From Nemania diffusa (lineage: Eukaryota; Ascomycota; Sordariomycetes; Xylariales; Xylariaceae), in the NCBI GenBank assembly GCA_038501195.1, contig JBBPUQ010000002.1, positions 496,001 to 560,000 on the forward strand: a stretch of DNA of 64,000 nt, given 5' to 3'. Shown in pieces: positions 1 through 11,627 of this stretch. Under the pieces are notes generated by a model. The model saw only the letters and a list, made by a program, of their open reading frames with translations. It searched no databases and was not told where the DNA came from. A program made the translations under genes and the position numbers. Numbering within the stretch: the first letter of the stretch is position 1; every line of letters starts with the position of its first letter.

Positions 1-187
1 AATACGACGACTCACATTCAGAGGGCCAACCAGAATTGAGCATTAAGTACAAGTCACACAGCGTCTGTCCTACTTTCGTCGACCATAATGCGCCCAGACG
101 ACGACATCACTAACGCACAAGCCTATCAACATGCCCGATGTCTTAGCATAGGTAGTCGTCGGTCACTCTACAGACTACCTAAACCGA

Positions 188-1529
188 CTAAAAGATGGCT
201 AGAGCGTTAGGCGGGGAACCGATCAAGCCTGGGATGTTCAACGGTGCCGACGTAAGCAAGAAGCTATACCGTCCAGACGCCTTGCAGTGTGCCGAGAGAG
301 CCCGAAGGTCCCAAAGCTCGCCGATGGACATGCCGAACATGGCGAGCAGCCAAGGATGAAGAACTAGACGGCGCGAATAACATGTCAGCGATATAGACCT
401 CATATGTATCGTGTATATGTGTATATAGGTATAGGTATATGTGCCCTCCGCCTCGACTTGGGACAGGCCCGGAGCTTCTAGACTTACCCAGTTCGGTAAC
501 CGCTGCTTCAGAGCCATCTTCTTTGACCGGAGGCAGTGCCTCGAATGCCCATGCATCCCCAGTCACCGCAGCGAAATGCTTATTCCATAACCACTTCACA
601 GTCTCCATGGACCCATGCACTAAAAGGGTCTTAGCTTTCTTGTCCCACGAATAGGCATGAGAGTGCGCTTGAGCGTATGATGGAAGAATGTGATGTGAAA
701 ACGAAGGGGCAAAGGCCTCAACTTACCGCCAGAGATTTTCCGACCCTGAAGCTTCGCAAAGACTTCGGGCGTCGGAGCCTGGAGATACTCTGTCAAACCC
801 GTACGAACGATGAGAACATCGCCGAGCCGAAACTCGACGCCCTGATCCTTCGCTATACTCTCCATCTCCTCCACTGTGATGCGATGGCCATCGAGGGGAT
901 GCACGACGGCATCATCGCCTGTCTTGCCCTCGGCTCGCGCCTTCTTCTCTGCCCATTCTTTAAAATCGATGAGTACACCTCGGGCAACCAGTCCGCCGGC
1001 GGAGTGCCAATGATCAAGTGTTGGTGTAGTGTTCGCCTCTGTGTGGGATGCTGCTAACCCCTCCTTTGTCACCTCGATGCCGTTGTAAGCGAGACCCGAG
1101 GGCTGGTGCTGCCAGTGCACCAGACTGTCCCATTGACTGCTAAGCTGCGTGTTGAAATGAATCTCGTCATCCCAACCGGTGCTGTCAGATAGCCCTGCTT
1201 CTTTTAAGGTCATTTGTTTATGAGTGGGCGCTATTCTCCCTGGCATAGGGAAACCCATGGCATTCAATGGCCAGCTGTGGAAAGCGTGTTAACAACCGTG
1301 GCCATGTTATCTTGAGTTGAGAGCGAGTTCTCCAGACTAACTTGAGAGATACCGATACGCCGTCTCTGGCCTCGCTATATGCGCTCTTAATGACATCCGG
1401 AGTCAAGAGGTTGAGCGTCCCCAACAAGTCCTTTTTGCCGTCTTTGTCGAAGACGCCCCAGGCACAGCCTTGGGGCATATCCTTCACCTCTGGGAGGTCA
1501 TCAAATTCCGGCACTTTGGTGATATCCAT
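188..1529 (-). CDS. Cyclase-family hydrolase (kynurenine formamidase-like), 4 exons
   Basis: Exons 1529-1342, 1274-727, 619-488 and 363-188 join in frame to 347 residues. The joins rebuild family-like strings: SLNWPLNAMGFPMPGR across intron 1 and TELVLHPWLLAMFGM across intron 3. The third junction (acceptor at 620-621) is the least certain. QWDSLVHWQHQ in the middle resembles the metal-binding Asp/His region of PF04199 cyclases, and the C-terminus LTSAPLNIPGLIGSPPNALAIF (shown in two parts: LTSAPLNIPG, SPPNALAIF) is typical of the fungal branch. These enzymes are metal-dependent amide or lactone hydrolases, probably cytosolic; the substrate cannot be read from sequence. An in-frame Met at 1565 would add 12 residues; I prefer 1529 (MDITKVPEFDDLP). 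It is divergent from the Baeyer-Villiger monooxygenase at 2869, so the two may share a pathway. Confidence 0.85.
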
Positions 1530-2868
1530 GTTACTGGGTTGGGTTATGTGCTGTGAAGGTAACAATTGTGGAGCAGACGGCTACGCAGCGTCGATTATCG
1601 GTCCGCCCATTACTATAAGTATAATGGTCAACACTCCCGACCCTAAAGCTGACATGTGCCCCCTTGTAGCATCAAGACATTTCCCCTCATTTGATGACTA
1701 CGCATACTCCGGACTCCAGTCCCTCTCCCAAGACCAACGTGATGTGACATCCCGCTATCTCACTTAGCTCTGCGAGGCAGGCAGTCGGCATCTGCACTAT
1801 TCTTGCTAGTCATCATAACTCGTGATTGGCTTTATCGCAAGTCGCGGGCCGCTCTATCTCGACTTCCTAGCCGCCAAGACTCGAGAACAAGCTAGTATTA
1901 ATTCTTGGCAACTATATCCGTCGACTACCTAACCGAGATTGACCTTAGACTCCATACCCTAGACCTTCATCTGGAATCAATCTACGCATTGTCCACGAAG
2001 ATTTATCTCGTCTAGGTAATTAGGTAATGGCGTACACGCGCTATTCCTCAAGAACGAGCTGAGAAACGCAGCTTATCCGACTTCCTGGGATTAAAAACTA
2101 CTATTAATGACCCAATCACGCAATATGTACCCCCCCTGTTCGATGAGATTCTTTGATGCGCGGGGTCGAGCAACAAGACTGTGTGGGACCGTCACAGGGT
2201 TGTCAATAAATAATACAAATCTTTGAAGTTAATACGGACCACTATATCCTAAGTAGATCTTTTAGTTATGCAATCACGGAGTGGAAGTGGCATGCCCCGA
2301 ATCATCATTTCGCATGTTGCCGATAAAGAGCTCCCCAGATCAGATTCTACTAATCTACCTGTTTCGACAAGTTTATCAACCAAATAGTTTTGCATAATAG
2401 CAGCTGGCAGGGTACATGGAACTTTTGAAGATGACTAACATACCTGGTATGCCATGATGCTGTACTACAGGACTTATGTCTACCCGGTTGAGAGTATGAC
2501 ACACTACTTAGCGCCCTAATTCGCTGACCCAATAGAATAGGTAAGGGGAGTATGTTTCGATCCCCCTTAGAAGATCCATGGAACGGTCCCGTGCACTATT
2601 TTTATACAAAGCACTTGCCAATGCCTTGCCCCCTGCGCGGCTTACCAGCGCCCGGGGACAGGATTAAGCCTATCCCCGCCACCCATCTGGATTACGGATC
2701 CGGCGCGTATTCGTGTACGAGCATTGGGGTGATAGGTAGCTAGGCATACGATATGCTACTTGGCACCACCCTATAAACCCTATAAAGATGTAGGTCTACA
2801 CATTTCTGGAAGAGCCGGGGCGCTTCTAACTGCCTCGTCAAAGCATCTCACTCCTTTCATCACCAATC
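1530..2868. other. Intergenic region between divergent hydrolase and BVMO genes
   Basis: About 1.3 kb separates two divergently transcribed enzyme genes and must hold both promoters. No convincing coding frame is seen; the few short open frames have no family character. A TATA-like pair lies near the right end. Confidence 0.6.
2771..2787 (+). promoter_or_regulatory. Candidate TATA boxes of the BVMO gene
   Basis: Two TATAAA motifs sit at 2772-2777 and 2781-2786, about 83-97 bp before the BVMO start codon. The spacing suits a fungal core promoter. Inference from motif and position only. Confidence 0.5.
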
Positions 2869-4818
2869 ATGGCGGCCGAATTCGCCCAGGTTCAACAGAA
2901 ATATGCCGAAGAGGCACAGAAGCGCGTGAAAGCCGAGGGCCTCTCGCAGTTCCTGGAGTTATCGCAGAGCGATAGTGAGCGTCTGCGCCACCTCGCCGAT
3001 GACATATGGGCTGATCACGCGGCTCTTGATGCGCAGCCCCCTCCTCTCAACCCAGGAGATTCCCCCAAGTTCCTGATCGCCGGCGCGGGTGTTGGTGGCA
3101 TCCTAGCTGCCGTGCGGCTCATCGAGCAGGGTTTCACCGCCGATCAGATACGGCTTGTCGAGACCGCCGGTGGAGTCGGCGGCACATGGTACTGGAACCG
3201 CTACCCAGGTCTCCACTGCGATGTCGAGTCCTACATCTACATGTGCCTGGTGGAAGAGATGGGTTTCATGCCGTCCCACAAGTATGCCTCCGGTGCCGAG
3301 ATCCGCAAGCATCTCGAGGAAGTAGTCAAGAAGTACCAGTTGGAGGATAAAGTCCTCTTCCGAGCAAAAGTGGATAAGGCCGAGTGGAACGAGGACGCCC
3401 ACCATTACAAGGTCGACCTAACCACCTGGCGGGGCCCGAAGGGCGAAGACAAGGCGTCCCTCTCCGTCAACGCCGAGTTCGTCTTCCTGACCGCCGGCGT
3501 ACTAGAGAAGCCTCAGATCCCCAAGGTCGGCGGCGTCGGCTTCGCGGGCTTCAAAGGCGACATGTTCCACACGTCCCGATGGATGTACGACGTGACCGGC
3601 GGCTCGTCATCCGAGGCCTTCCCCGAGCTCTCCAAGCTCGCCGGCAAGCGCGTGGGCATCATCGGCACGGGCGCCACGGCCATCCAGGTGGTGCCGTGCC
3701 TGGCCAAGTACGCCAAGGAGGTCTACGTGTTCCAGCGCACGCCGAGCGCCGTGTTCCCGCGCGGGCAGAAGCCGACGGACCCGGCCGCGTGGGCGGCCAT
3801 CGCCGACGGGCCGGGCTGGTTCGACCGGCGCAACCTCAACTTCGTGCAGGCCATGTCCAAGTGCCTGCCGCCCGGCGCGCCCGACCTCGTCGACGACGCC
3901 TGGTCGCGCCAGCCCGCGTACCGCGCGCTCACGGCCGACCCCGAGTTCGCGCACACGGCGCCCGAGCAGGTGCCCGAGGTGATCGGCAAGTTCCTCGCGC
4001 TCGACGCGCCCAACATGGCGCGCCTGCGCCAGCGCGTCGCGGACGTCGTCACGGACCCCGACACGGCGGCCAAGCTCACGCCGTGGTACCCCGCGTGGTG
4101 CAAGCGCCCGACCTTCAGCGACACGTACCTGCAGGCCTTCAACGAGCCGCACGTGCACCTCGTCGACACGGACGGCAAGGGGCTGGACAGCATCAGCGAG
4201 GCGGGCGTCGTCGCCGCCGGCACGGAGTACGCGCTCGACGTCCTCGTGCTCAGCACGGGGTACCGCTCGCCCGCGATCGGCGCCGGCGACCCCTCCCTGC
4301 GCGCGGGGCTCAAGGCCTTCGGGCGCGGCGGGCGGGACTTGTCCGAGAAGTTCGAGACCGAGGGCGTCCAGACGCTCTACGGCATCGCCACCCACGGCTT
4401 CCCGAACCTCTTCTGGCTCGGCATCGCGCAGTCCGCCATCAGCCCGAACCACTCCTACGTGCTGGACACGCTGGCGCGCATCTCGGCCTACGTCATCGGC
4501 GCCTCCCACCGCCGTGTCGGCGACGGCACGACGGCGCAGGGGCGCGTCGAGGTCGAGGTTGATGAGGCGGCTGAGCAGGCGTGGACAATGCGCATCCTGC
4601 AGGGCGCGGCGCGCTTTGCGACCCTGACTGTGTGCACGCCTAGCTACATCAGTGCTGAGATGGGGCCTGGTAGCATGGGGCAGGGCATGAGCCAGGCTGA
4701 GCTTGTCAAGGGCGCTAAGCGCTCGCCTTGGAGCGCGGGCATGGCTGCGTTTCTCGAGCTCTGGGATAAGTGGCGGGATGAGGGCACGTTAGAGGGCATC
4801 ACGGCTAGCGCTGCCTAG
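2869..4818 (+). CDS. Flavin-dependent Baeyer-Villiger monooxygenase, intronless
   Basis: 649 residues in one exon. Type I BVMOs use FAD and NADPH to insert oxygen next to a ketone, giving an ester or lactone. Seen here: an N-terminal extension of about 65 residues, FAD-binding GAGVGG at 72-77, GGVGGTWYWNRYPG with the usual CDVES, the BVMO fingerprint region FKGDMFHTSRW at 228-238, and the NADPH-binding GTGATA at 266-271. YPAWCKRPTFSDTYL and GFPNLFWLGIAQSAISPNHS near the C-terminal half match fungal members of the phenylacetone/cycloalkanone monooxygenase group. The residue after the fingerprint Trp is Met239, where Pro or Asp is usual. Codons in 3.6-4.6 kb are very rich in third-position G/C. 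The ketone substrate is unknown. The neighbouring divergent hydrolase could act downstream on its ester product (inference). Confidence 0.95.
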   Translation: MAAEFAQVQQKYAEEAQKRVKAEGLSQFLELSQSDSERLRHLADDIWADHAALDAQPPPLNPGDSPKFLIAGAGVGGILAAVRLIEQGFTADQIRLVETAGGVGGTWYWNRYPGLHCDVESYIYMCLVEEMGFMPSHKYASGAEIRKHLEEVVKKYQLEDKVLFRAKVDKAEWNEDAHHYKVDLTTWRGPKGEDKASLSVNAEFVFLTAGVLEKPQIPKVGGVGFAGFKGDMFHTSRWMYDVTGGSSSEAFPELSKLAGKRVGIIGTGATAIQVVPCLAKYAKEVYVFQRTPSAVFPRGQKPTDPAAWAAIADGPGWFDRRNLNFVQAMSKCLPPGAPDLVDDAWSRQPAYRALTADPEFAHTAPEQVPEVIGKFLALDAPNMARLRQRVADVVTDPDTAAKLTPWYPAWCKRPTFSDTYLQAFNEPHVHLVDTDGKGLDSISEAGVVAAGTEYALDVLVLSTGYRSPAIGAGDPSLRAGLKAFGRGGRDLSEKFETEGVQTLYGIATHGFPNLFWLGIAQSAISPNHSYVLDTLARISAYVIGASHRRVGDGTTAQGRVEVEVDEAAEQAWTMRILQGAARFATLTVCTPSYISAEMGPGSMGQGMSQAELVKGAKRSPWSAGMAAFLELWDKWRDEGTLEGITASAA

Positions 4819-5282
4819 GTGGACAGGTATACATTGACCGCTTTTCGTCCGTAAGCTGAAGGTGTTGCTTATAGCTAGATTCCATAGAGAGCTAGGTCCT
4901 ACAAACGTTACTCAATAGATGTCTAGTTAAACTTCATGTTTATGTTCCGTAGTTCTAAGACTTGACCTTGCGATCTCGATTAGTATAGTACGGTGCTATA
5001 GTAGCAACATAGAACTCTCTATAAAAGCGAACTGAATTAGTGCGCGTAAGAGATCTATGAGAGGTAATCTAGTAGTGTTAAATAGGAGAGTTTCATGCTA
5101 TAAAGGACACCTAGCTGTAGCTTGTTCACGATAGCTATTGAATTCAACTAAGTTCAAGGGCAAGAGCTGTATTTTCGAGGAATATAAATTCTAGAGATTT
5201 GAATCAAATTACAACCCTAGTATCCATACTGATAGGTACAATTGATTCTCCAACGGAGAAAGCTTCAGTCTCTAACGCTCCT
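4819..5282. other. Intergenic region, tail-to-tail
   Basis: 464 bp between two convergent genes. AT-rich, probably both 3' UTRs. No other feature seen. Confidence 0.6.
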
Positions 5283-8065
5283 TTATGAATATTCCTCTTC
5301 GACTGGTTTGACACGGTACCATAATCCTTGCAGATCAGGTTCGTCAATGTATGTAGCTCTTTGGTAAATGTCCATATTCATAAAATAGGTAGCAGAGACG
5401 TCTTGCGCAGTAGGACAGGCGAATCTCAATGTTTTATAAAACCACCCACATTTTGAGTGCTTCTGCATCATCCGATCTGCTACCAAAGGTGTAAGGAAAT
5501 CCGCTGAAGAGCTCAAAAGCCAGGCATCAAGAGCTCTCATTGAGAAGTTCTTCGACACCCACAAGTCGCCTTTGTTCACCTTACGGTACGTAAGGATTTC
5601 AGTCTGAATGGTGGCCCAGAGTAGTCCTATATCTGCGTCGTGGCATTTCAGTTTCAGCCACTTTCCATGGACTTCCACTCCTCTGTCCATAGCAAGTCCA
5701 CAACCTTTATTTGTGCTCGTGATTGAGCTGTCATCGGATTCCTCCCCTGACTGATATTCCTTGTCGCTGTCGGAATTAACTTGAGGTTGAGGATCCTCGC
5801 GCTTTTCAGCCCGAGACAGAGTCCCGGCAAAACAATTCCAACCCAGCCTACAATCGTCACTCCATTCGTTAACTAAATCTTCGGGAACTCTCAGCATTAG
5901 CTCGAAAGGGGAGAGATGTGCATGATGACATTCTGCTACATCCGAGACCCCTAATATCTCCTCAGCAGAGACATTCACCGTAAGTGTAGCGTTAGCCCCT
6001 AAACTGAGGAGACACACTAACACGGCTATCGCTCCAAATAAAGTCTCCCCTAACATTCCATGTTGGGCTAAGCAGAATGTAGCCACGACTAGGGTATGCA
6101 ACGGCCCAAGTTTGAGCTCCAAGCCACATCTCGTGCATCTTCTTGTGAATAATCCGCTCAGTTTGTTGATATCTGGAGCACAGGAGGGGCCATAAACGCC
6201 AATTATACTGTGGCAAACTGCTTGTACAGACGTATGGCAAAACGGATGTTTCCATGTGCCAGGAATCCGGTGAAACCCTTGGCGAAATAAATCACGAACT
6301 CTAGGTGTATCCGGACTCCACCTGCCACAAATATCCATCTCTTCTCCTGGGAATCTGTTCGATGAATGGAAGCCGTAACTTACAAAATCAGGGCTAATGT
6401 TGGTATGGGAGCGGAGAATAGAAGTTATTAGAGCGTCTAGTATTGTGTGTCCGAGATTATCGACATTGTGATAAAAAGCATAGGTTGGTTTGAGGATATA
6501 GCTTAAACACTCGAATACCATACAACAGGAATGTCCACCGTCAAGAAATGATGCTGCAAGGTGTAAAGGGTAGATTTCATCTAACCCCTCTGGCAACTCT
6601 TCATTGTTATCTTCAAACAACTCGCCTAGCAGTATGAAATTCCCAGCCATTATTGCGAGCTTCCATGCATCTAGTTTTAAGGCTTGGGGATCATTTTCGA
6701 CGGCACGCACGATAAAGTCCTGTGCGAGTGGGAAGTCTTCGTGTGGTGAGCTAGTGAAACTATTGGATAGTATAGATTGCTGTAGCTCGCTTGTGAAAGA
6801 GGTAGGTGGTTGCTCATGAGGATCTTGAATTGGATCATTACAGTAGGCACCACCACTGGGATCCGAGATATGAATTGACCAGTTACAAAGCTGTGTGGGT
6901 ACCTCAAGGATCTCCGCTCGATTTAGAGACTGAGTTCTTGATGAGCTTGAGAGAGGTTTGGGATGAAAGGATGATGTCATGGGGTTCTCTATTGATCGCA
7001 TTTGGGGAGAGGCAACAACATCGGTGACTGGTTGTGTATCCCGTAATCTTCGGCCCCAGGTCCTGGCTTTAGAGATGCCGTTCATATAGAAGTCATGAAA
7101 ATAGTTCACAACAAGCCTTTGAGTTTGTCAGTGGTCAATTTACAAGTAACAGCCACGATGCTAGAGGTTAGCCTAGTTGAAAGCAACAAGGGTCCGACTG
7201 TAGCTTACTTGCGTTCTTCTCCGCTCATAGAAACAACGAGTTCCTCCAGTCGCCCTTGCAAGAAGAGTAGTGCTCGGTTCTCCATAGCTTTCTGATAAAC
7301 AAGCTGCATGTTGGGCGACGGGGCATCTGCCTCGCATCCTGGAGTTAGAGAACCAGGGCTCTCGACTTCGAGACTATCTGGTGTCGATGCTAGTGGGCCA
7401 AACGGCGATGGCTTGTCTTTATTCCGGCGAATGGAGGCAGTGAAGGCTTCGTAAGGAAGGTTCCACGATGAGAGCCTAATGGAACGGGTTAATAAAGACG
7501 GGCACAGCTATAGGCGAATTAAAAGCCACAGCTGTAACGTACACTCCGGGTATAATAGGATCAACCGGGGGTCGGCGGCTCTGTCCCTTCACATATCGCA
7601 TAAGTTTACTCGGCGGGAGTTGTTGATCTTGTCTCTCATTGGCGAGGGTGACGTGCGATGTACTTGCTCCAGGTCGTTTTCGTTTCGCGAGCGTATTGAT
7701 TACATCATCTTTTATTTCCTTTCTCACGTTCTTTTTGATGCCCCAGGCCTCGAAATGGGTTCGATACTGCTTGGGCCTGAAACAGGTGGACTATAAGTAT
7801 AGGGCTATCCGCTAATAACAGGAAGAGTGTGATGGGGGTCTGGATGAATACAGACGTGGGTAACTCACGTCGCATGGAATGAATAGTACGTTTTCATGAA
7901 ATCAGCTAGCTGAGTGAGCGTTGTGGCCCTCCCACCTTTGCCGTAATTGCCAATGAAAAGCTCGATAATGACCTTCTTGAGATGTTCCCAGCGTTCTTTA
8001 TACGCGACATCAAGATACTTTTCTTGAGCCGACTTCGGACGTAGTTCCTCAGGGATGTTGTCCAT
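5283..8065 (-). CDS. Clr5-domain protein, 4 exons
   Basis: Exons 8065-7869, 7776-7543, 7475-7209 and 7116-5283 give 843 residues; all introns are GT-AG. Residues about 22-82 read as a Clr5 domain: YKERWEHLKKVIIELF, then FHATPKQYRTHFEAWGIKKN formed across intron 1. Clr5 domains, named from a fission yeast silencing factor, occur mostly at the N-termini of filamentous fungal proteins. Intron 2 removes an in-frame stop and joins PIIPGV to LSSWNLPYEAF. The long last exon has no repeat or catalytic motif I recognise. It holds a stretch with several Cys residues (CTRCGLELKLG) and an acidic Ser-rich segment (SDSDKEYQSGEESDDSS). A chromatin or DNA-related role is only suggested by the domain name. 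Further small introns in the last exon cannot be excluded. Confidence 0.82.
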
Positions 8066-9570
8066 CTTTTGAATAGGTTAATTAGGATAATAGCGGAGGG
8101 AGAATGAGGAGAAAGCAATGGGCAGTTGTGATTACATGAATGAGGGGGGATAGGAGAAGAAGAATGCCGGGAAATTCGGGCTACGAGGTACAAGTCTGGA
8201 TCTCCGTTGGCCATTTTGGTTGCCTTACTTGGCAACCGCCTCACTTGTGCTGTGTAGTTCGCGCATCGTTGAGGCTTGGTTGGATCCAATCTATCTACCT
8301 AGGTACATTTGCATATCATCAATATGATACGACTAAATTGAGGCTGCATATGTATTTCGAACACAGGTACCTACCTAGTTTGGTACTTTGTCAATAAACA
8401 GTGTATCTAGAAGCCCCTCGCGGTGGATTCCAATGTGACGCTTGCCGGGCCCAATCAAAGTCCGTTAACACCCGCATACTGCTAGATGACTTGCCACCCG
8501 TGTGCCATCTGGTTAGGCAACGCCACTTGATAGGTATAGGAGAGTGCTAGGTGCCTACTATTAACGCACCTAGGTGATTATTTACTAATGCCCTTCATCT
8601 CAATCTATACATGGCAAGCAAAGGCTATGGTGTTAGAATCAATCTATTAACTTGAAATGAGTAATACTAATTAAATAAATCTTGGGCCATGGACCTTTCT
8701 CGGTCATCAATTACATTGGGAGGGTTTCTGTACAAGTTATGCATAATGTCTCGTGCAGTTAGTAAGTATTTCTTTTTTTTTTCCATTCAAATGCGGCGTA
8801 TTACCTACGCGTATGCCCCTCCCTACCCTGCCGGGCCTGCCCCCCGCGCACCCCCCCAGGCACCCGAGACGGATCCGCTAACAAAATGCTGTTAGCCAAT
8901 CTTCATCGTTAACAAAATGCCATTGTCCAATAAGCATCCTTATGCCCATTTCTTGTGTTACATGGCATCGGTCAGCGTAATGGTTTTCATCTTGCGGCTA
9001 TCCAGCCCACTTAAACAAAATGCCGGCAGCCAATGATGGGAGACCGGAGAAGGACGGCGAAGTTATTAAGATATCAAGCAGTTTCATGACATGGCACTCA
9101 ACAAGAAGCCCGATGTGACAACACGAAGTGGACTGCTGTCCATAGCTGTATGCGTGACGAGTGGTTCAGATGATACTACACAGGAATGAATGATCGCGTA
9201 TCCCGGTTCTCCCCTCCTGCCTTTGCACACCGAAACGACCCAATCCTCTACATAGGCAATATACGTATTTCGTCAGTCGAAGGACCTGCTGAGAATTGTC
9301 GGCAGTGATGCATGTTTGAAAGTGACCTGAGCTTGCCTTCTACTGACCCGTCTATAAATTCTCGCTCTCTTCCCTCAAGTTTCTGATATCTAATTATCTC
9401 ATGAGCATCAGTTTATAAGTTCAAACATATACCCCCCATCAATCATCCATTACTAGTATCTTCCACTACATTAAGACTCCTCACCTCTCTATACAATCTA
9501 TCCTTAGTCGACACGGCAAGCGCATATACTGTCTCCTCGCTACTTTCCCCCAACCCTCCAGTATTTAACT
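8066..9570. other. Intergenic region with repeated CCAAT motifs
   Basis: 1.5 kb between the Clr5 gene (upstream side) and the small lysine-rich gene. Apart from the three-copy motif at 8881-9034, I see only short poly-T and C-rich stretches and scattered AGGTACCTA-like palindromes. No coding frame is supported. Confidence 0.55.
8881..9034 (+). promoter_or_regulatory. Three copies of a 20-bp CCAAT-ending motif
   Basis: Copies at 8881-8900, 8912-8931 and 9015-9034 share the pattern acaaaatgc, six variable bases, then ccaat. They lie 540-690 bp before the start codon of the small gene at 9571, on the same strand. CCAAT boxes are bound by the HAP/CBF complex in fungi. A regulatory role is inferred; they could also be a decayed tandem repeat. 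Confidence 0.45.
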
Positions 9571-9967
9571 ATGTCGCCTTCAAACAAGTACGCTCCTTCT
9601 CGTAACTTCATATTACCACTTAATAATCCAGAGTCTCCCTTATTCCTTTAATTCGAGAATTTCCAAACGACACTCTTTATTCTTCCTATAGCTATAGCCT
9701 ATCATATGATCTATATATCAAAGGCTAAAGTATCTTCTCAGTTATGCGCCTACCGCGTGGAGCACCGCAGCCACTGCCGGCTCCCAACATCTGGAACCAT
9801 CCAATTATGATCGCTTCTCGTCAATGCCTTCGTCTTCGCGCGACGGACTTCATGTGCCCACTAAGAAACAGAAGAAGTCAAGCGGCAAGGGCAACAAGGA
9901 TAAGAAATATAAGAAGAAGAGAGAGGAAGAAGATCTCCTAGGTATTGGATCACAGTTCAGTTCTTGA
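9571..9967 (+). CDS. Small lysine-rich protein, paralogue A, 2 exons
   Basis: Exon 1 is only 17 nt (9571-9587); a phase-2 intron runs 9588-9741; exon 2 is 9742-9967. The product is 80 residues. After a Ser/Ala/Thr-rich half, residues about 46-69 form a dense Lys/Arg tract (KKQKK, KDKKYKKKR), followed by the acidic-hydrophobic ending EEEDLLGIGSQFSS. I do not recognise the family. A second gene at 28875-29281 has the same exon-1 length, intron phase, WSTAATAGS/LSTTATAGS segment, Lys-rich tract and DLLG-G-QF-S ending. That conservation is the main evidence that this is a real gene. The basic tract could be a nuclear or nucleolar signal (inference). No signal peptide or membrane segment is seen. 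Confidence 0.72.
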
Positions 9968-10642
9968 AAGTTGGTACCCATATTGGGAGCTTGAACATTG
10001 TATCATGGTTATAGTATTGAAAGGGGACGTGTGATCAGACATCTCGCGCCGTAGAGGCTTGAACACATTCATTTGATTTTAAATAACTTGAAGTAAATAA
10101 TAAGAAATTTATTTATTTCAACTTGAAGGCTTTAAGTACCGGTCTGCATAGCTAGGAAGGGAAAAGGTTCAGAATGACTATAGTGTAGTTAACGGCCGCC
10201 GATAAATAATGGGAGTAGGGGTATCCAATGAGAAAGGATTAGAAGTACTACACTAGGTACGTTATATTGACCGGGTACAATAGGAAAATCAATCTTCTTA
10301 CATCACATGTTCTGCGCCATACCTAGAATGGGTCTTTAGACATAGGCTTGCAGGTGCTCGGGCTTTATGTGAACAGCTTTAGCATACTACATGAGCTACA
10401 TTTGACCTTTAAACTTAACAATAAACTTGGATTAATCTAGTCGCATTCATAATATAGGTTATTAATCTCTTTCATTAACCCGGCTGCTATCTGAGAATAC
10501 CTTTTCCTTTTACTTCAATTCTCCCTACTTCTAAAAGAACAAGGATATATTTCGTCATACACGTAAACCGTCCTTCCGACCAGTTGAATATTCACAATTA
10601 AGCTCACTCATACACTTGCATACTTATTATGTAACTAGGAGC
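9968..10642. other. Intergenic region, tail-to-tail
   Basis: 675 bp of moderately AT-rich sequence between convergent genes. It contains short T and A runs but no coding frame or repeat that I can support. Confidence 0.55.
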
Positions 10643-11627
10643 TTAGTTATAATAAGAGTTGGGGGGTAGTTCAGCCGGCTGAATATGCTGCTGAATGAGT
10701 GCAGGCTGTATCTCTGTTGCCACGAGCTCACTAGCAGGATCGGATGCTCTTCGCCGCCGCACACAAAAGACAATGATTGTTGCCAGGAGCAAGAAGCCCC
10801 CTATACCGGCTCCGACCCCAACGCCAGCCTTCGCACCTGAGGATAGGCCTACCCCGGCCGACGGAGACGGAGATGTGGACTGAGAACTGAGAGACTCTGG
10901 TATCGTAATCGTACTTCCCATGGTCGATGTCGTCATGTGAGTCGTTGAGCACGGGTGAGTAGAAGTCAAATCGGTGCTTTGATAATTAAGCTGGAATAGG
11001 GGCGCATATATAGTTACAGCGCTAATTAGTGTCGCTGTGAGCGATGCGCTTGGGCTTTCAATGGTTTCCGTGATCGTAGCTGGCACGTTATAGTAATGAA
11101 AATCGATGCTTGTACCAGAAGAACATCCCACAACCGGGAACGAGCCGGTGGTGACGACACTATAGCATGTCTGGGGTTGGCCCACCAGGGGTTCATGCCT
11201 GCAGTAAAATCCCCTACATTGCACATGTTAGTCTCATTCAACAACACCACGGTGGTATGTTTTGGACTCACGTCGGGCAGCACCCTACCGCTGTCTCGCT
11301 GTCCAAGAGCGGGAACTGGAAGGGAAATCCACCATCTACACTACCGGTCGCAACACAAGAGGTAGCATATCCAGAGGGGCAGGAGATCCCGGGCGAATAA
11401 AAGCCCCAACCATTTAAAGCAACACCAGTAGAGAGGTTCGGATTCTGCCGTGCTGGCCAGCACTGAGGATCGTCCTGGACACCCTGGGAGTTAAAGCCAT
11501 TGTTGCTGCAAGTTTGCGCCTGCCAAAATACGTTGCAGCTGTTGCAATCCCCGACTGCCGCGGTGCAGTGAGCGGGATATGAGAACGGGGTGGTGAGGGG
11601 GCCAAGGTTAGTCCGAGCTGTGCTCAT
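10643..11627 (-). CDS. Single-pass membrane glycoprotein with Cys-rich ectodomain
   Basis: Exons 11627-11272 and 11213-10643 (58-bp intron) give 308 residues; the junction makes CCPTGFYCRHEP. It begins MSTARTNLGPLTT, a start I associate with a fungal cell-surface family, followed by a Cys-rich region (CNSCNVFWQAQTC, GISCPSGYATSC, TAVGCCP). Next come a Ser/Thr-rich stalk and a Gly/Ala-rich transmembrane helix (GVGVGAGIGGFLLLATIIVF), then CVRRRR and a short cytoplasmic tail ending NSYYN. The layout resembles Mid2/SKG6-like wall sensors. No classical signal peptide precedes the ectodomain from this start. An upstream in-frame Met at 11705 adds 26 residues without supplying one, so topology may rely on the internal helix. 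Ligand and role are unknown. Confidence 0.82.

Noticed and set aside
3384..4562. Long alternative frames on both strands inside the BVMO gene
   Set aside because: They arise from the very high third-position G/C of the BVMO codons; their translations are Arg/Ala/Gly-rich noise without motifs.
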